From Flectobacillus roseus (GTDB lineage Bacteria > Bacteroidota > Bacteroidia > Cytophagales > Spirosomataceae): a stretch of DNA of 64,000 nt. Location: assembly GCF_030056665.1 (NCBI RefSeq), contig NZ_JASHIG010000001.1; one strand, written 5' to 3'. Under the pieces are notes generated by a model, which was not told the origin of the DNA, made no database searches, and saw nothing but the letters and a program-made list of their open reading frames with translations. The first letter of the stretch is position 1, and each line of letters begins with the position of its first letter. Both the position numbers and the translations under genes were made by a program. Positions 1 through 7,794 of the stretch are shown piece by piece.

Positions 1-729
1 TTTGACAAAATAGACAAAAAGGTCTCGAAACGTGAGTTTGTTACGCATACAGGATATATCGGTAACACCCGACTATCTGTTATTTCGAGTGGAATTGGTA
101 CCGACAATGTCGAAATCTTGATGAATGAACTCGATGCTCTAGTCAATGTTGACTTACCTACTCGAACTATCAAACAAGAACATACTAGCCTCAATATCAT
201 AAGAATAGGCACTTCTGGAAGTTTGCAAGAAAGTATTCCTGTAGATAGCTATGTTGTTTCGAAACGAGGCATTGGATTTGATGCTTTGGGTCATTTTTAT
301 TCAACTACAACATCTTCCTTTTCCGAAGCAGTTCAATCACAAATGAACTTGGATTTTCTATCATACACTTCGTTTGGTTCAGAGAAACTTTATGATTTGC
401 TATTTGATGACAAGAATCCCTTGTATTTTGAAGGCAACACAGTGACATGTCCAGGGTTTTATGCACCGCAAGGTAGGATTTTGAGATATACTCCTAAACA
501 AGAAAATTTGCTTCAAAAATTTAATCAATTTTCCTTTCAGGGAAGTGTGTTGACAAATTTGGAGATGGAAACTGCTGGATATTATTTATTTGGAGAATTG
601 TTGGGACACGAGGTACTGTCCATGAGTGCAATTGTGGCCTCAAGAATGACTCATCAATTTTCGAAAAATCCAGAAAAACATACCGAAAGTTTGATTCAAC
701 AAGTGCTTGAGAAAATTACAAGGCTATAA
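1..729 (+). CDS. Nucleoside phosphorylase (uridine phosphorylase-like), 5' end cut by window
   Basis: This is the C-terminal part (about 242 residues visible) of a cytoplasmic nucleoside phosphorylase, which cleaves a nucleoside with phosphate to base plus ribose-1-phosphate for salvage. The frame is open from base 1, so the first ATG at 118 is internal. Upstream residues read S-S-G-I-G-T-D-N-V-E, the conserved phosphate and ribose-binding part of the fold. Then come R-I-G-T-S-G-S and L-E-M-E-T-A-G, where Met and Glu contact the ribose in this family. Uridine is the more likely substrate but purine specificity cannot be excluded. It ends in a region with an inverted repeat that can serve as terminator. 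Confidence 0.85.
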   Translation, partial: FDKIDKKVSKREFVTHTGYIGNTRLSVISSGIGTDNVEILMNELDALVNVDLPTRTIKQEHTSLNIIRIGTSGSLQESIPVDSYVVSKRGIGFDALGHFYSTTTSSFSEAVQSQMNLDFLSYTSFGSEKLYDLLFDDKNPLYFEGNTVTCPGFYAPQGRILRYTPKQENLLQKFNQFSFQGSVLTNLEMETAGYYLFGELLGHEVLSMSAIVASRMTHQFSKNPEKHTESLIQQVLEKITRL

Positions 730-735
730 ACTTTT

Positions 736-837
736 AGTGAATTGAGATTGAGTGAATGAGTGATTAATTGTAGAGACACCATGTTTGCGTCTAAAGAAGT
801 AAAATACCTATTAAAATAATCACTCATGCACTCAATC
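736..837. repeat. Intergenic inverted repeat, ATTGAGTGA family copy 1
   Basis: A 21-nt arm (about 748-768) and its complement (about 816-837) match at 20 of 21 positions around a loop of roughly 47 nt. The first 30 nt (736-765) are identical to the complement of 45469-45498. It sits between two genes and may act as a terminator for both, but its second copy elsewhere marks it as a dispersed element. Confidence 0.7.
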
Positions 838-863
838 GCTAAAATCGGAATGAGTCGTGCTTT

Positions 864-1181
864 CTAATTTCCAGCTTTTTTAGCTTTCCATTCTTCTTTG
901 AGGGCTTTTCGTTCTTCTGGACTTAAGCTTCTCCATTTTTCTAAAAGCTCTTTTCTCTTACCTTTCAATGCTGCTTTTTCTTCAGGGGATAAAGAATCCA
1001 TCATTGCTTTACGGGCAGCAGCTTTTTCTTCTAATTTGGCTTTCTGCTCGGGTGTCAAATTGGCAAGTCTTGCCTCCACTCTTTCTCTTTTTCTCTGTTT
1101 AGTACTTTCTTGACTTGTTTGGCCATTGGCAGATATTACTCCTGTCAGCAATATCATACTTAAAAACACGATTTTTTTCAT
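864..1181 (-). CDS. Small secreted charged protein with 22-residue TPEE repeats (copy A)
   Basis: This 105-residue protein has a signal peptide (residues 1-21, cleavage after A-N-G-Q likely). The rest is a highly charged, probably all-helical domain. The motif L-[ST]-P-E-[EQ] recurs at residues 42, 64 and 86, an exact 22-residue period. It resembles Spy/CpxP-like LTxxQ periplasmic proteins in style, but I cannot claim homology. A paralogue with the same period lies at 2271-2594, on the other side of an outer-membrane protein gene. Function is unknown; periplasmic binding or chaperone-like activity is a guess. The open frame on the other strand is a by-product of the biased codons. Confidence 0.75.
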   Translation of the reverse strand: MKKIVFLSMILLTGVISANGQTSQESTKQRKRERVEARLANLTPEQKAKLEEKAAARKAMMDSLSPEEKAALKGKRKELLEKWRSLSPEERKALKEEWKAKKAGN

Positions 1182-1258
1182 GAGTAACTAAAGTAAAAGG
1201 TTTATTTTTTCTCTTTGACTTTGCTCTCAGGCAAAAGGTTTAATGGAATGAAAAGCTT

Positions 1259-2170
1259 CTAGTATTTGATACTGTAATACAATCCCATCGAGACAAAAAA
1301 CTTCAGACCCGTACTAACAGTTTCACCCGGATAAAGCTTGTAGGGCTTTAACAAATGAGGGACAATATCGAGTCTATACCTTTTGTAATTTCCTGTAAAT
1401 CTACAAGAAAAGTCTAATGCCATTAGCCCAAATATATTTGAATTGAGATTTTTCAATAAAACCTTTTTACCCTGTTTGTTGACCACATAATACACATTCG
1501 AAGTACCAGTCGAATCAGTATTCATACTAACAGAGCTATCCCAATACTGTGAGTAGGTAACTGCTTGAGTTCCTAAACTTGACAAAACTTTCGGAGTAAT
1601 AGATAACTTAACACCACTTGAAGATTTGTGATACAATAAACCATAACTCAACCCGAGTCGTAGTCTACTTGTATTGTCGCTTCCCCATAGCAAGGTGTAA
1701 TCGAGCGTAGAATAAAACTTACCTAATGAATAACCTACAGATAAGCCACTCCAGTTGGGTAAGGGATTGGAAAAACCTATTTCTGGTTTGGTTTCTATCA
1801 TCCTACCTTGTTCGAGTCCAATGGTAAGATTATCGCCAAAGTCTCTTGAATAGCCCAGAGAAGTATAAAGCATTTGGACCATAGGATCACTTTTACCATA
1901 AGCAAAGGCGCCCATATCCAAACTTAACCCAGATTTATGAGTATAAGAAATCCCAAGTGTTGAATTCCATTGCTTAACTCCCAAATCTCTTCCCGAAAAA
2001 TAGGTTCTGTTTTGATATTGAAGAAATACCGATAGTTCAGATTGTGGTTGGTTGTATAATAAACTATCTATGACTTTATCCATTTCTTCATCCGTCATGG
2101 ATACTTGTGCGTGCGATGAGAAAGGTAGTGCTGAAATACAGAAAAATATTACGTAAAAAAGTGGTTTCAT
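1259..2170 (-). CDS. Outer-membrane beta-barrel protein of unknown function
   Basis: The 303-residue product starts with a signal peptide (cleavage near S-S-H-A-Q, residue 22). It continues with alternating hydrophobic/polar strands rich in Gly, Tyr and Ser (for example L-G-I-S-Y-T and L-G-L-S-Y-G-L-L-Y) and ends in an aromatic residue (Y-Y-S-I-K-Y), the usual signature of a Bam-inserted barrel. I do not recognise a named family. It lies between two paralogous small secreted repeat proteins on the same strand, which suggests a shared envelope role. A strong stem-loop (2191-2249) lies just upstream of its start. Confidence 0.65.
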   Translation of the reverse strand: MKPLFYVIFFCISALPFSSHAQVSMTDEEMDKVIDSLLYNQPQSELSVFLQYQNRTYFSGRDLGVKQWNSTLGISYTHKSGLSLDMGAFAYGKSDPMVQMLYTSLGYSRDFGDNLTIGLEQGRMIETKPEIGFSNPLPNWSGLSVGYSLGKFYSTLDYTLLWGSDNTSRLRLGLSYGLLYHKSSSGVKLSITPKVLSSLGTQAVTYSQYWDSSVSMNTDSTGTSNVYYVVNKQGKKVLLKNLNSNIFGLMALDFSCRFTGNYKRYRLDIVPHLLKPYKLYPGETVSTGLKFFVSMGLYYSIKY

Positions 2171-2190
2171 AAATTAGTGATTAAGAAAAA

Positions 2191-2249
2191 AGGGTAAAAA
2201 CCCAAACAGTTTCCAATAATGATTGGGATACTGCATTGGTTTTTACCCT
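2191..2249. terminator. Nested stem-loop between copy B and the barrel gene
   Basis: The arms AGGGTAAAAACC (2191-2202) and GGTTTTTACCCT (2238-2249) are perfect complements. An inner CCCAA/TTGGG pair shortens the loop. It lies downstream of the 2271-2594 gene and upstream of the 1259-2170 gene, so it is either a terminator of the first or a leader structure of the second. Confidence 0.6.
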
Positions 2250-2270
2250 AGATTAGCGTACAATGTTTAA

Positions 2271-2594
2271 TCAACCTCCCTTTTTACCGTGCATTTTCCC
2301 TTCTCCTTTTGCAGCTTTTCTCTCTTCTGGGGTCATGGCTTTACGTTTTTCTCTTTCTTCTTTCATTTTTTCTTTGGCAGCTTCCTTTTGTTCAGGCGTC
2401 ATATTAGCCCATTGCGCTTGTCTTTCAGCCATTTTTGCTTCAAACTTAGCTTTCTCTTCGGGAGTCATATTAGCTGTTTTAGCTTCGATTTTAGCTTTTT
2501 TCTTGTCCTCGCCTTTTGAGCCTTTAGGTTCCTGAGCATTTGCAGTAATTGCTACCAATGCACACATAATTGTTGAAAAGAGATTTTTTTTCAT
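2271..2594 (-). CDS. Small secreted charged protein with 22-residue TPEE repeats (copy B)
   Basis: This 107-residue paralogue of the 864-1181 product has a signal peptide (residues 1-20, A-N-A then Q). M-T-P-E-[EQ] recurs at residues 43, 65 and 87, again a strict 22-residue period, although the sequences between the motifs have diverged. The C-terminus is rich in Lys, Gly and His (G-K-M-H-G-K-K-G-G), which could bind metal or nucleic acid; this is speculation. Its pairing with a barrel gene and a second copy argues for duplication and a common envelope function. Confidence 0.75.
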   Translation of the reverse strand: MKKNLFSTIMCALVAITANAQEPKGSKGEDKKKAKIEAKTANMTPEEKAKFEAKMAERQAQWANMTPEQKEAAKEKMKEEREKRKAMTPEERKAAKGEGKMHGKKGG

Positions 2595-2700
2595 GAGAAA
2601 ATATGTTAGTAGTTATTAAATGGAAATAGAATTTTAATGGATACAAAATTGGAAAAAAACGAATACAAAATTCAATTTATTACATTTTTTATTAAAAAAA

Positions 2701-3195
2701 TTATACTTCCAGCTGCATCACGTAATCATTCATCCAAAAGTCATTTCCGATATTTATATCTTCTTCTTTGATGATTGTAAAACCTTGTTTCTGATAAAAT
2801 CCTATTGCTTTATTGTTGCGGTTTACGTTTAAATGAACAAATTTTAATCCTTGTTGCTTGGCATATTTTGCCACTTCCTGAATCAATAATTTTCCAATGC
2901 CTTTACCTTGGGCAGCTGGGAGCATATAGAGTTTATGAAGTTTCATCACCCCATCATCTTTCGGTTCGAAACCAGCAAATCCGAGTGGGGTATCACCTTC
3001 ATAGGCAACAATAAAAGTGTTTGTTTCAAACTGACGAGTCAACGACTCTGAAGAATACATCATATCCAACATAAAAAGCGTCTGCTCTTCTGTAAGAATA
3101 TCCCCGTAGGTTGGTCGCCAAGTTTGTTCGGCAATAGATTGTATCAGAGGAATATCCTCAATCGTGGCAATTTTTAAATTAATCGAGTTTTGCAT
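2701..3195 (-). CDS. GNAT-family N-acetyltransferase
   Basis: The 164-residue product has the GNAT fold. The acetyl-CoA pyrophosphate-binding loop is Q-G-K-G-I-G at residues 96-101, following beta-strand 4 (M-K-L-H-K-L-Y-M-L-P). The C-terminal part contains N-V-N-R-N-N-K-A-I-G-F-Y-Q-K-Q-G-F, typical of the Rim/PhnO-like branch. The acceptor amine is unknown. Its start overlaps the end of the acyltransferase gene upstream by 17 nt, so the two are co-transcribed and probably translationally coupled. Confidence 0.88.
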   Translation of the reverse strand: MQNSINLKIATIEDIPLIQSIAEQTWRPTYGDILTEEQTLFMLDMMYSSESLTRQFETNTFIVAYEGDTPLGFAGFEPKDDGVMKLHKLYMLPAAQGKGIGKLLIQEVAKYAKQQGLKFVHLNVNRNNKAIGFYQKQGFTIIKEEDINIGNDFWMNDYVMQLEV

Positions 3196-3751
3196 CCTTT
3201 AAAGAAAAGTATTCAGGGTGTTTTGGAGTAATATTTTTATAAAATGATTGAATTTTTGGTAAATCCTCCTCATAGTTGCCCGAAGGCTGAAATACGCCTA
3301 AAAAGCCTGCTTCTTTTTTCCCAAAATCTAAAAAACCAAGCACAATTGGCACACCAGCATTCTTGGCAATATGATAAAAACCAGATTTCCATTCGCTCGT
3401 GTATGAACGAGTGCCTTCAGCAGGAACAAGTAATTGCATTTCAGGAGCATTTACTAACAAATCTGACATCATTTGTACCAAATTATTTTTTTGGGAGCGA
3501 TTCACAGGGATTCCTCCCAAGCCACGAATGATAATACCCAAAGGGAATTTAAAAAGAGAGTCCTTTGCCAAATAGCGAATCTTGCATCCCATGGCATAAA
3601 GAGTGGCCATAGCGTACGGATAATCCCAATTGGATGTATGTGGCACGGCAATAATTACCGCTTTGGGATATTTATTGATTCCTAAGGGAGTCTTATCTAC
3701 AATCTTCCAGCCACTTAGCTGTAAAATCAGTTTACCAATAATTTTCAACAT
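3179..3751 (-). CDS. PlsC-like 1-acyl-glycerol-3-phosphate acyltransferase family protein
   Basis: The enzyme has 190 residues from the chosen start. It shows the acyltransferase motif H-x4-D as H38-T-S-N-W-D43 and the substrate-phosphate motif E-G-T-R at 112-115, with a hydrophobic N-terminus for membrane contact. It likely transfers acyl chains to lysophospholipid or a related alcohol at the inner membrane; this short branch is common in Bacteroidota and its exact substrate is not known. A longer frame reaches 3883, but the residues before Met at 3751 look non-coding and family members begin at M-L-K-I-I-G. It overlaps the GNAT gene by 17 nt. Confidence 0.8.
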   Translation of the reverse strand: MLKIIGKLILQLSGWKIVDKTPLGINKYPKAVIIAVPHTSNWDYPYAMATLYAMGCKIRYLAKDSLFKFPLGIIIRGLGGIPVNRSQKNNLVQMMSDLLVNAPEMQLLVPAEGTRSYTSEWKSGFYHIAKNAGVPIVLGFLDFGKKEAGFLGVFQPSGNYEEDLPKIQSFYKNITPKHPEYFSLKDAKLD

Positions 3752-3983
3752 GGTATAATTGAGGTCAAAACTAATTTTAATCTCTAAAAGCCTATTATCT
3801 TTGAGCCAAAATATATGAACTGACCAAGAATGAGCTTCTGAGGAGATAAAAATTTGAGGTTGTTTTCGTTCATTGTCATTCAAATGTAATCAATTTTCCT
3901 GTGGGAGAAAACGTTATTCGTGATTAGGAGATCGAAATCACCAATAAGTGCAAACTAAAACAATCCCTAAAATCAACTTTGCA

Positions 3984-4760
3984 ATGCAAAAGCCATTAAT
4001 TCTTATTTCAAACGACGACTCAATCGCCTCCAAAGGTATCAAAACACTCGCAGCTATCATGTCACAATTAGGCGAAGTTGTCGTGGTTGCGCCAGACTCT
4101 CACCAATCAGGTATGGGACATGCCATAACCCTTGACCGTCCTCTGCGCGTGAGCGAAGTACACAATTTTTTACCAGGGATAAAAGCATATCAGTGTAGCG
4201 GTACTCCAGCGGATTGTGTAAAATTTGGAAAACATTATGTTCTTAAAGGTCGTAAAATTGATTTGGTGGTAAGTGGTATAAATCATGGTTCCAACTCATC
4301 AATTGCGGTAATATATAGTGGAACGATGTCAGCCGCCATCGAAGCAGCAATTGAGGGTATTCCTGCAATTGGCTTTTCGTTATGTGAATTTGGAGCAGAC
4401 ATTGAATTTGGTCATGGCGAGCCTTACATCAAGCAAATTGCTCAAACTATTTTAGATAACGGTCTTCCTCACGGCGTAGCATTAAATGTAAATATTCCAG
4501 CAAAAAAAGAAGAAGCGATCAAAGGAATCAAAATATGTCGTCAAACAGATGCACTTTTCCGCGAGTCGTTCGAAGAAAGAAAAGATCCATACGGAAGAGC
4601 TTATTATTGGATGGATGGTTATCTACAAAATGATGATAAAGGTGGAAATACCGATGAAGACGCATTAAAAGAAAATTATATTGCCATTGTTCCAGTGAAA
4701 TTCGATTTGACTGATTATAAAGCAATTGACGTTTTAAAATCTCTTAAATTGGGAGAGTAA
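3984..4760 (+). CDS. surE: 5'/3'-nucleotidase SurE
   Basis: The protein of 258 residues dephosphorylates nucleoside 5'- and 3'-monophosphates and is a stationary-phase survival factor. The metal site is seen as N10-D11-D12, with Q-S-G-M-G-H and V-S-G-I-N-H-G-S-N further on, the three SurE signatures. The Gly that usually follows D-D is Ser here. The start at 3984 is preferred over a GTG at 3948 because the family starts at M-x-K-P-L-I-L-I-S-N-D-D. A -7-like CAACTTTG lies 2 nt before the ATG, so the mRNA may be nearly leaderless. Confidence 0.93.
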   Translation: MQKPLILISNDDSIASKGIKTLAAIMSQLGEVVVVAPDSHQSGMGHAITLDRPLRVSEVHNFLPGIKAYQCSGTPADCVKFGKHYVLKGRKIDLVVSGINHGSNSSIAVIYSGTMSAAIEAAIEGIPAIGFSLCEFGADIEFGHGEPYIKQIAQTILDNGLPHGVALNVNIPAKKEEAIKGIKICRQTDALFRESFEERKDPYGRAYYWMDGYLQNDDKGGNTDEDALKENYIAIVPVKFDLTDYKAIDVLKSLKLGE

Positions 4761-4929
4761 ATGCTAAAACTCAGTTAAGAATTTAACATTTACATTATTT
4801 TAACCTCAAAATTTAACAATAACTTTGAAAATCATTTTTCATCATTCAGAGATTAAGTAGCAAGGTTGCTCTATCATTCAGCATCAAAATCGTAAGGTTC
4901 TTTTTCTCTTTCAAAATTTTAATCATCAT

Positions 4930-6477
4930 ATGGCAATAGTCGGTAATCTACTTAAGAAAGGAATTGGTTTAACAACTGTGATTCAGCGTAAAAAAACGAA
5001 TCATGCCAAACTACAGAAAAAGACACTGATTAAATTGTTGAATAAAGCCCGTTTTACGCAATTTGGTGACAAATATAATTTTGAAGATATCATGAATGCG
5101 GCTTTGTTCTCAGACGACAAAGAGTATTATACCAAATTCAAAAATCAAGTACCTGTTTATGATTACAATAAAATGTATAGTGAATGGTGGTACAAAGCGC
5201 ATGCAGGCGAGAAAAATGTAGCTTGGCCAGGGCGAGTAAAATATTTTGCCTTGAGTTCGGGTACTTCTGAAGCTGCCTCTAAGCATATTCCTGTGACCAA
5301 GGATATGGTAAAGGCTATTCACAGAACATCTATTCGTCAGATTTTGTCGCTGGGTTCCTATAAAAACTTGCCTCCTCAGCTATACGAAAAGGGTTATTTG
5401 ATGCTTGGTGGTAGTACTGAACTTCAACAGATGGGCTCTCATTATGAAGGTGATTTAAGTGGTATTACAGCTGGAAAAATTCCTTTTTGGTTCGAAAGAT
5501 TTTATAAGCCTGGCAAAAAAATAGCCGCCACACGGGACTGGAGTGAGAAACTTGATAAAATTACCAAGCAAGCTAAAAACTGGGATATTGGCTTTATCGT
5601 TGGCGTTCCTGCATGGATTCAGCTATTGATGGAAAAAATCATCAAGGAATATGGCGTCAACAATATCCATGATATTTGGCCAAACTTAGAGATATTCTGT
5701 CACGGCGGTGTGAGCTTTGAGCCTTACAAACAGGGTTTTGAAAAACTACTCGGTCGCCCGATTACCTACATAGAAACCTATCTGGCTTCAGAAGGCTTTC
5801 TAGCATATCAAACGCACCCGAACAGCGATATGCGTTTGGTGCTTAATAATGGTATTTTCTTCGAATTTATACCTTTCAACGAGAACAACTTTGATGCTGA
5901 TGGCACCATGGTAGATCGTCCTGAAACCTTGATGATTGATGAGGTAGAGGAAGGTAAAGAATATGCTTTGCTCATTTCAACAGTATCTGGAACTTGGAGA
6001 TATTTGATTGGCGATACCATTAAGTTTACTAATAAGAAAAATGCAGAAATTGTCATTACGGGTCGTACCAAGCACTTTTTAAGTCTTTGCGGCGAACACC
6101 TCTCTGTAGACAACATGAATAAAGCCATTGAATTGGCATCCAAACATTTCAATATTGATATTCGTGAGTTTACTGTAGTAGGGAAAAAAGTTGAAACTAC
6201 TTTTGCGCACCATTGGTATGTTGGTACTGATGACAAAATAGAGTCAGAAGAACTAGCACAGTTTATTGACAAAACACTTTGTGAAATCAACGATGACTAT
6301 CCTGTAGAAAGAAAGCATGCACTTCGTGAAATGAAAGTTCGCGTTCTGCCTGCCAAAACTTTCTACGATTTTATGGCGTCGAAAGGAAAAACAGGTGGTC
6401 AAAATAAATTCCCAAGGGTGATTAAGAAAAAAGCGCAAATTGAAGATTGGGAAAATTTCTTATCGAAATTAATATAA
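4930..6477 (+). CDS. GH3 family acyl-adenylate ligase
   Basis: The protein of 515 residues belongs to the GH3 branch of the ANL adenylating-enzyme superfamily. Plant GH3 enzymes join acyl acids such as auxin to amino acids; the bacterial role is unknown. Visible signatures are the ATP-binding S-S-G-T-S-E (about residue 112), Y-L-A-S-E-G and the Y-x-x-L-I-G-D-T-I-K-F loop with T-G-R-T-K-H, which orients the adenylate. Length fits the family. It is a single gene ending at a bidirectional terminator shared with the DinB gene. Confidence 0.88.
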   Translation: MAIVGNLLKKGIGLTTVIQRKKTNHAKLQKKTLIKLLNKARFTQFGDKYNFEDIMNAALFSDDKEYYTKFKNQVPVYDYNKMYSEWWYKAHAGEKNVAWPGRVKYFALSSGTSEAASKHIPVTKDMVKAIHRTSIRQILSLGSYKNLPPQLYEKGYLMLGGSTELQQMGSHYEGDLSGITAGKIPFWFERFYKPGKKIAATRDWSEKLDKITKQAKNWDIGFIVGVPAWIQLLMEKIIKEYGVNNIHDIWPNLEIFCHGGVSFEPYKQGFEKLLGRPITYIETYLASEGFLAYQTHPNSDMRLVLNNGIFFEFIPFNENNFDADGTMVDRPETLMIDEVEEGKEYALLISTVSGTWRYLIGDTIKFTNKKNAEIVITGRTKHFLSLCGEHLSVDNMNKAIELASKHFNIDIREFTVVGKKVETTFAHHWYVGTDDKIESEELAQFIDKTLCEINDDYPVERKHALREMKVRVLPAKTFYDFMASKGKTGGQNKFPRVIKKKAQIEDWENFLSKLI

Positions 6478-6509
6478 AAGTTGAGTGAATTCTTTCATTC
6501 CTCTTTAAG

Positions 6510-6557
6510 CATGAAAAAAGGCGATCGAAATTAGATTTTCGGTCGCCTTTTTTCATG
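6510..6557. terminator. Bidirectional terminator
   Basis: A near-perfect hairpin has arms of about 20 nt, with A-run and T-run on the two sides of GGCGA(T/C)CGAAA. It separates the convergent GH3 and DinB genes. Confidence 0.9.
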
Positions 6558-6562
6558 AATTG

Positions 6563-7129
6563 CTATTTTCCCTTAATATTCCGCTCTGCTTGAAGGATAT
6601 GTCTCTCTTGATGGATTATTAAAAAATAAAGTGCATCAGCTAACCTTAATGTCAAAAATTTCGCAATTGAGATAGGAATCGTAATCTGATTGAGTTGATA
6701 ATTTCTGGCAACCTTAAGGATTTCCAGTAAATTCTTTTGATGTGATATAAAAGTATCTAGCACTTCAAAAGCTGGAAGCTTAGAAGAAGGGATATAGCCT
6801 TTCATTGCCTTAAACTTGCTTTTTCCTGTATCTGGATGCATACTTTTAATCGCCAATTTTCCCAACCAAGTAGATTTTATCGGGTGGTTTTGGGAAAATT
6901 GCCCCTGAGACAACATTCTTTCTCGAAAATTTTGCAAATAATAATTACTGTAGGCATTTAGATGTGACAAACATTGCGCAACACTCCAACCTCCTGTCTC
7001 ACTAGGCTGTAATAGCGTTTTTGCATCTATGGACTGTCGCCACTCGACGGTTTTATCTAATTGTTTTTCTGCTAGTTGAGTCAAAAAGTCGAGCAATTCC
7101 TCCTTTGTATCAAAATACGTTAATGCCAT
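6563..7129 (-). CDS. DinB-superfamily protein
   Basis: The protein of 188 residues resembles the DinB/YfiT four-helix bundle. Metal-ligand histidines are plausible at H56 (A-Q-C-L-S-H-L-N) and in the C-terminal H-Q-E-R-H-I-L-Q. Members include thiol-dependent transferases and damage-inducible proteins; the activity here is unknown. The longer frame to 7171 is rejected because a perfect -7 box (complement of 7154-7161, TACCTTTG) falls inside it. This gives a roughly 20-nt leader before the ATG at 7129. Confidence 0.8.
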   Translation of the reverse strand: MALTYFDTKEELLDFLTQLAEKQLDKTVEWRQSIDAKTLLQPSETGGWSVAQCLSHLNAYSNYYLQNFRERMLSQGQFSQNHPIKSTWLGKLAIKSMHPDTGKSKFKAMKGYIPSSKLPAFEVLDTFISHQKNLLEILKVARNYQLNQITIPISIAKFLTLRLADALYFLIIHQERHILQAERNIKGK

Positions 7130-7153
7130 AATTATAAAATATTGATTTCGGAA

Positions 7154-7161
7154 CAAAGGTA
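7154..7161 (-). promoter_or_regulatory. Promoter -7 box for the DinB gene
   Basis: The complement reads TACCTTTG, a full match to the Bacteroidota TAnnTTTG element, 24 nt upstream of the ATG at 7129. Confidence 0.7.
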
Positions 7162-7200
7162 AATACGTCAACCTTGAATAATCTTGGTATTTTCTAAGAT

Positions 7201-7794
7201 TTACAATTTTACAGAATTTAGCAGCTTACTGAAATTGGTAGCGTCGATACCGATATAATTTGCTAAATACTTATGCGGAACAATCTGGAGGATATGTGGA
7301 CTGCGTTTCAATAAAATCCTGAATTTTTCTTCCGCCGAATAGCATTGTATTTCCACTAGTCTTTCGAGCAGACCACTGAAGGCATACAGCAAACCTTCAA
7401 ATAATAGGTTATAAATAGCTGGATAGATTTTCCCCAAGGCTCGAACCTCATTAATGTTAGCACGAAGTAGTATAGATTTAGTGAGAGTTTCATAAGTATA
7501 TTGGGTAGCTCTACCAGTTAACATTGAATCCAAAATCCCACCAAAATTTCCTTGATAGGTAAACAAAATAGTAGCTTCATGACCCAAATCGTCTTGAAAA
7601 ACAACACGTTGAACACCCTCTAACACAAAATATAAATATTTTTCGGTAGAACCAGCCTCAGTCAAAACCGATTTTCGAGTATAACTTAATGGCTTGAATA
7701 GGGCATAAAATTGATCTAGCTCTGCAGAATTAAGAATCCCAAAAGCATTTACGGTTCTTTCGAACGAACGATATGATTCCTCTGGATTATCCAT
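7201..7794 (-). CDS. Crp/Fnr-family transcription regulator
   Basis: The protein of 197 residues has a cyclic-nucleotide-binding-type beta-barrel (about residues 20-125, with L-Y-F-V-L-E-G-V-Q-R) and a C-terminal winged helix (Y-L-A-N-Y-I-G-I-D-A-T-N-F-S-K-L-L). No cysteines for an iron-sulphur cluster and no clear cAMP-binding R-x-x-S are visible, so the ligand is unknown. Its start overlaps the end of the glycerate kinase gene by 8 nt, making it the last gene of a LysE - kinase - regulator operon. Confidence 0.87.
   Translation of the reverse strand: MDNPEESYRSFERTVNAFGILNSAELDQFYALFKPLSYTRKSVLTEAGSTEKYLYFVLEGVQRVVFQDDLGHEATILFTYQGNFGGILDSMLTGRATQYTYETLTKSILLRANINEVRALGKIYPAIYNLLFEGLLYAFSGLLERLVEIQCYSAEEKFRILLKRSPHILQIVPHKYLANYIGIDATNFSKLLNSVKL

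Noticed and set aside
898..2535. Plus-strand open frames inside the small secreted repeat genes
   Set aside because: They run opposite to genes with signal peptides and clear 22-residue repeats. The biased Lys/Glu codons create long frames on the other strand.
3752..3883. Longer N-terminus of the acyltransferase
   Set aside because: Family members start at M-L-K-I-I-G, and the extension has no conserved features.
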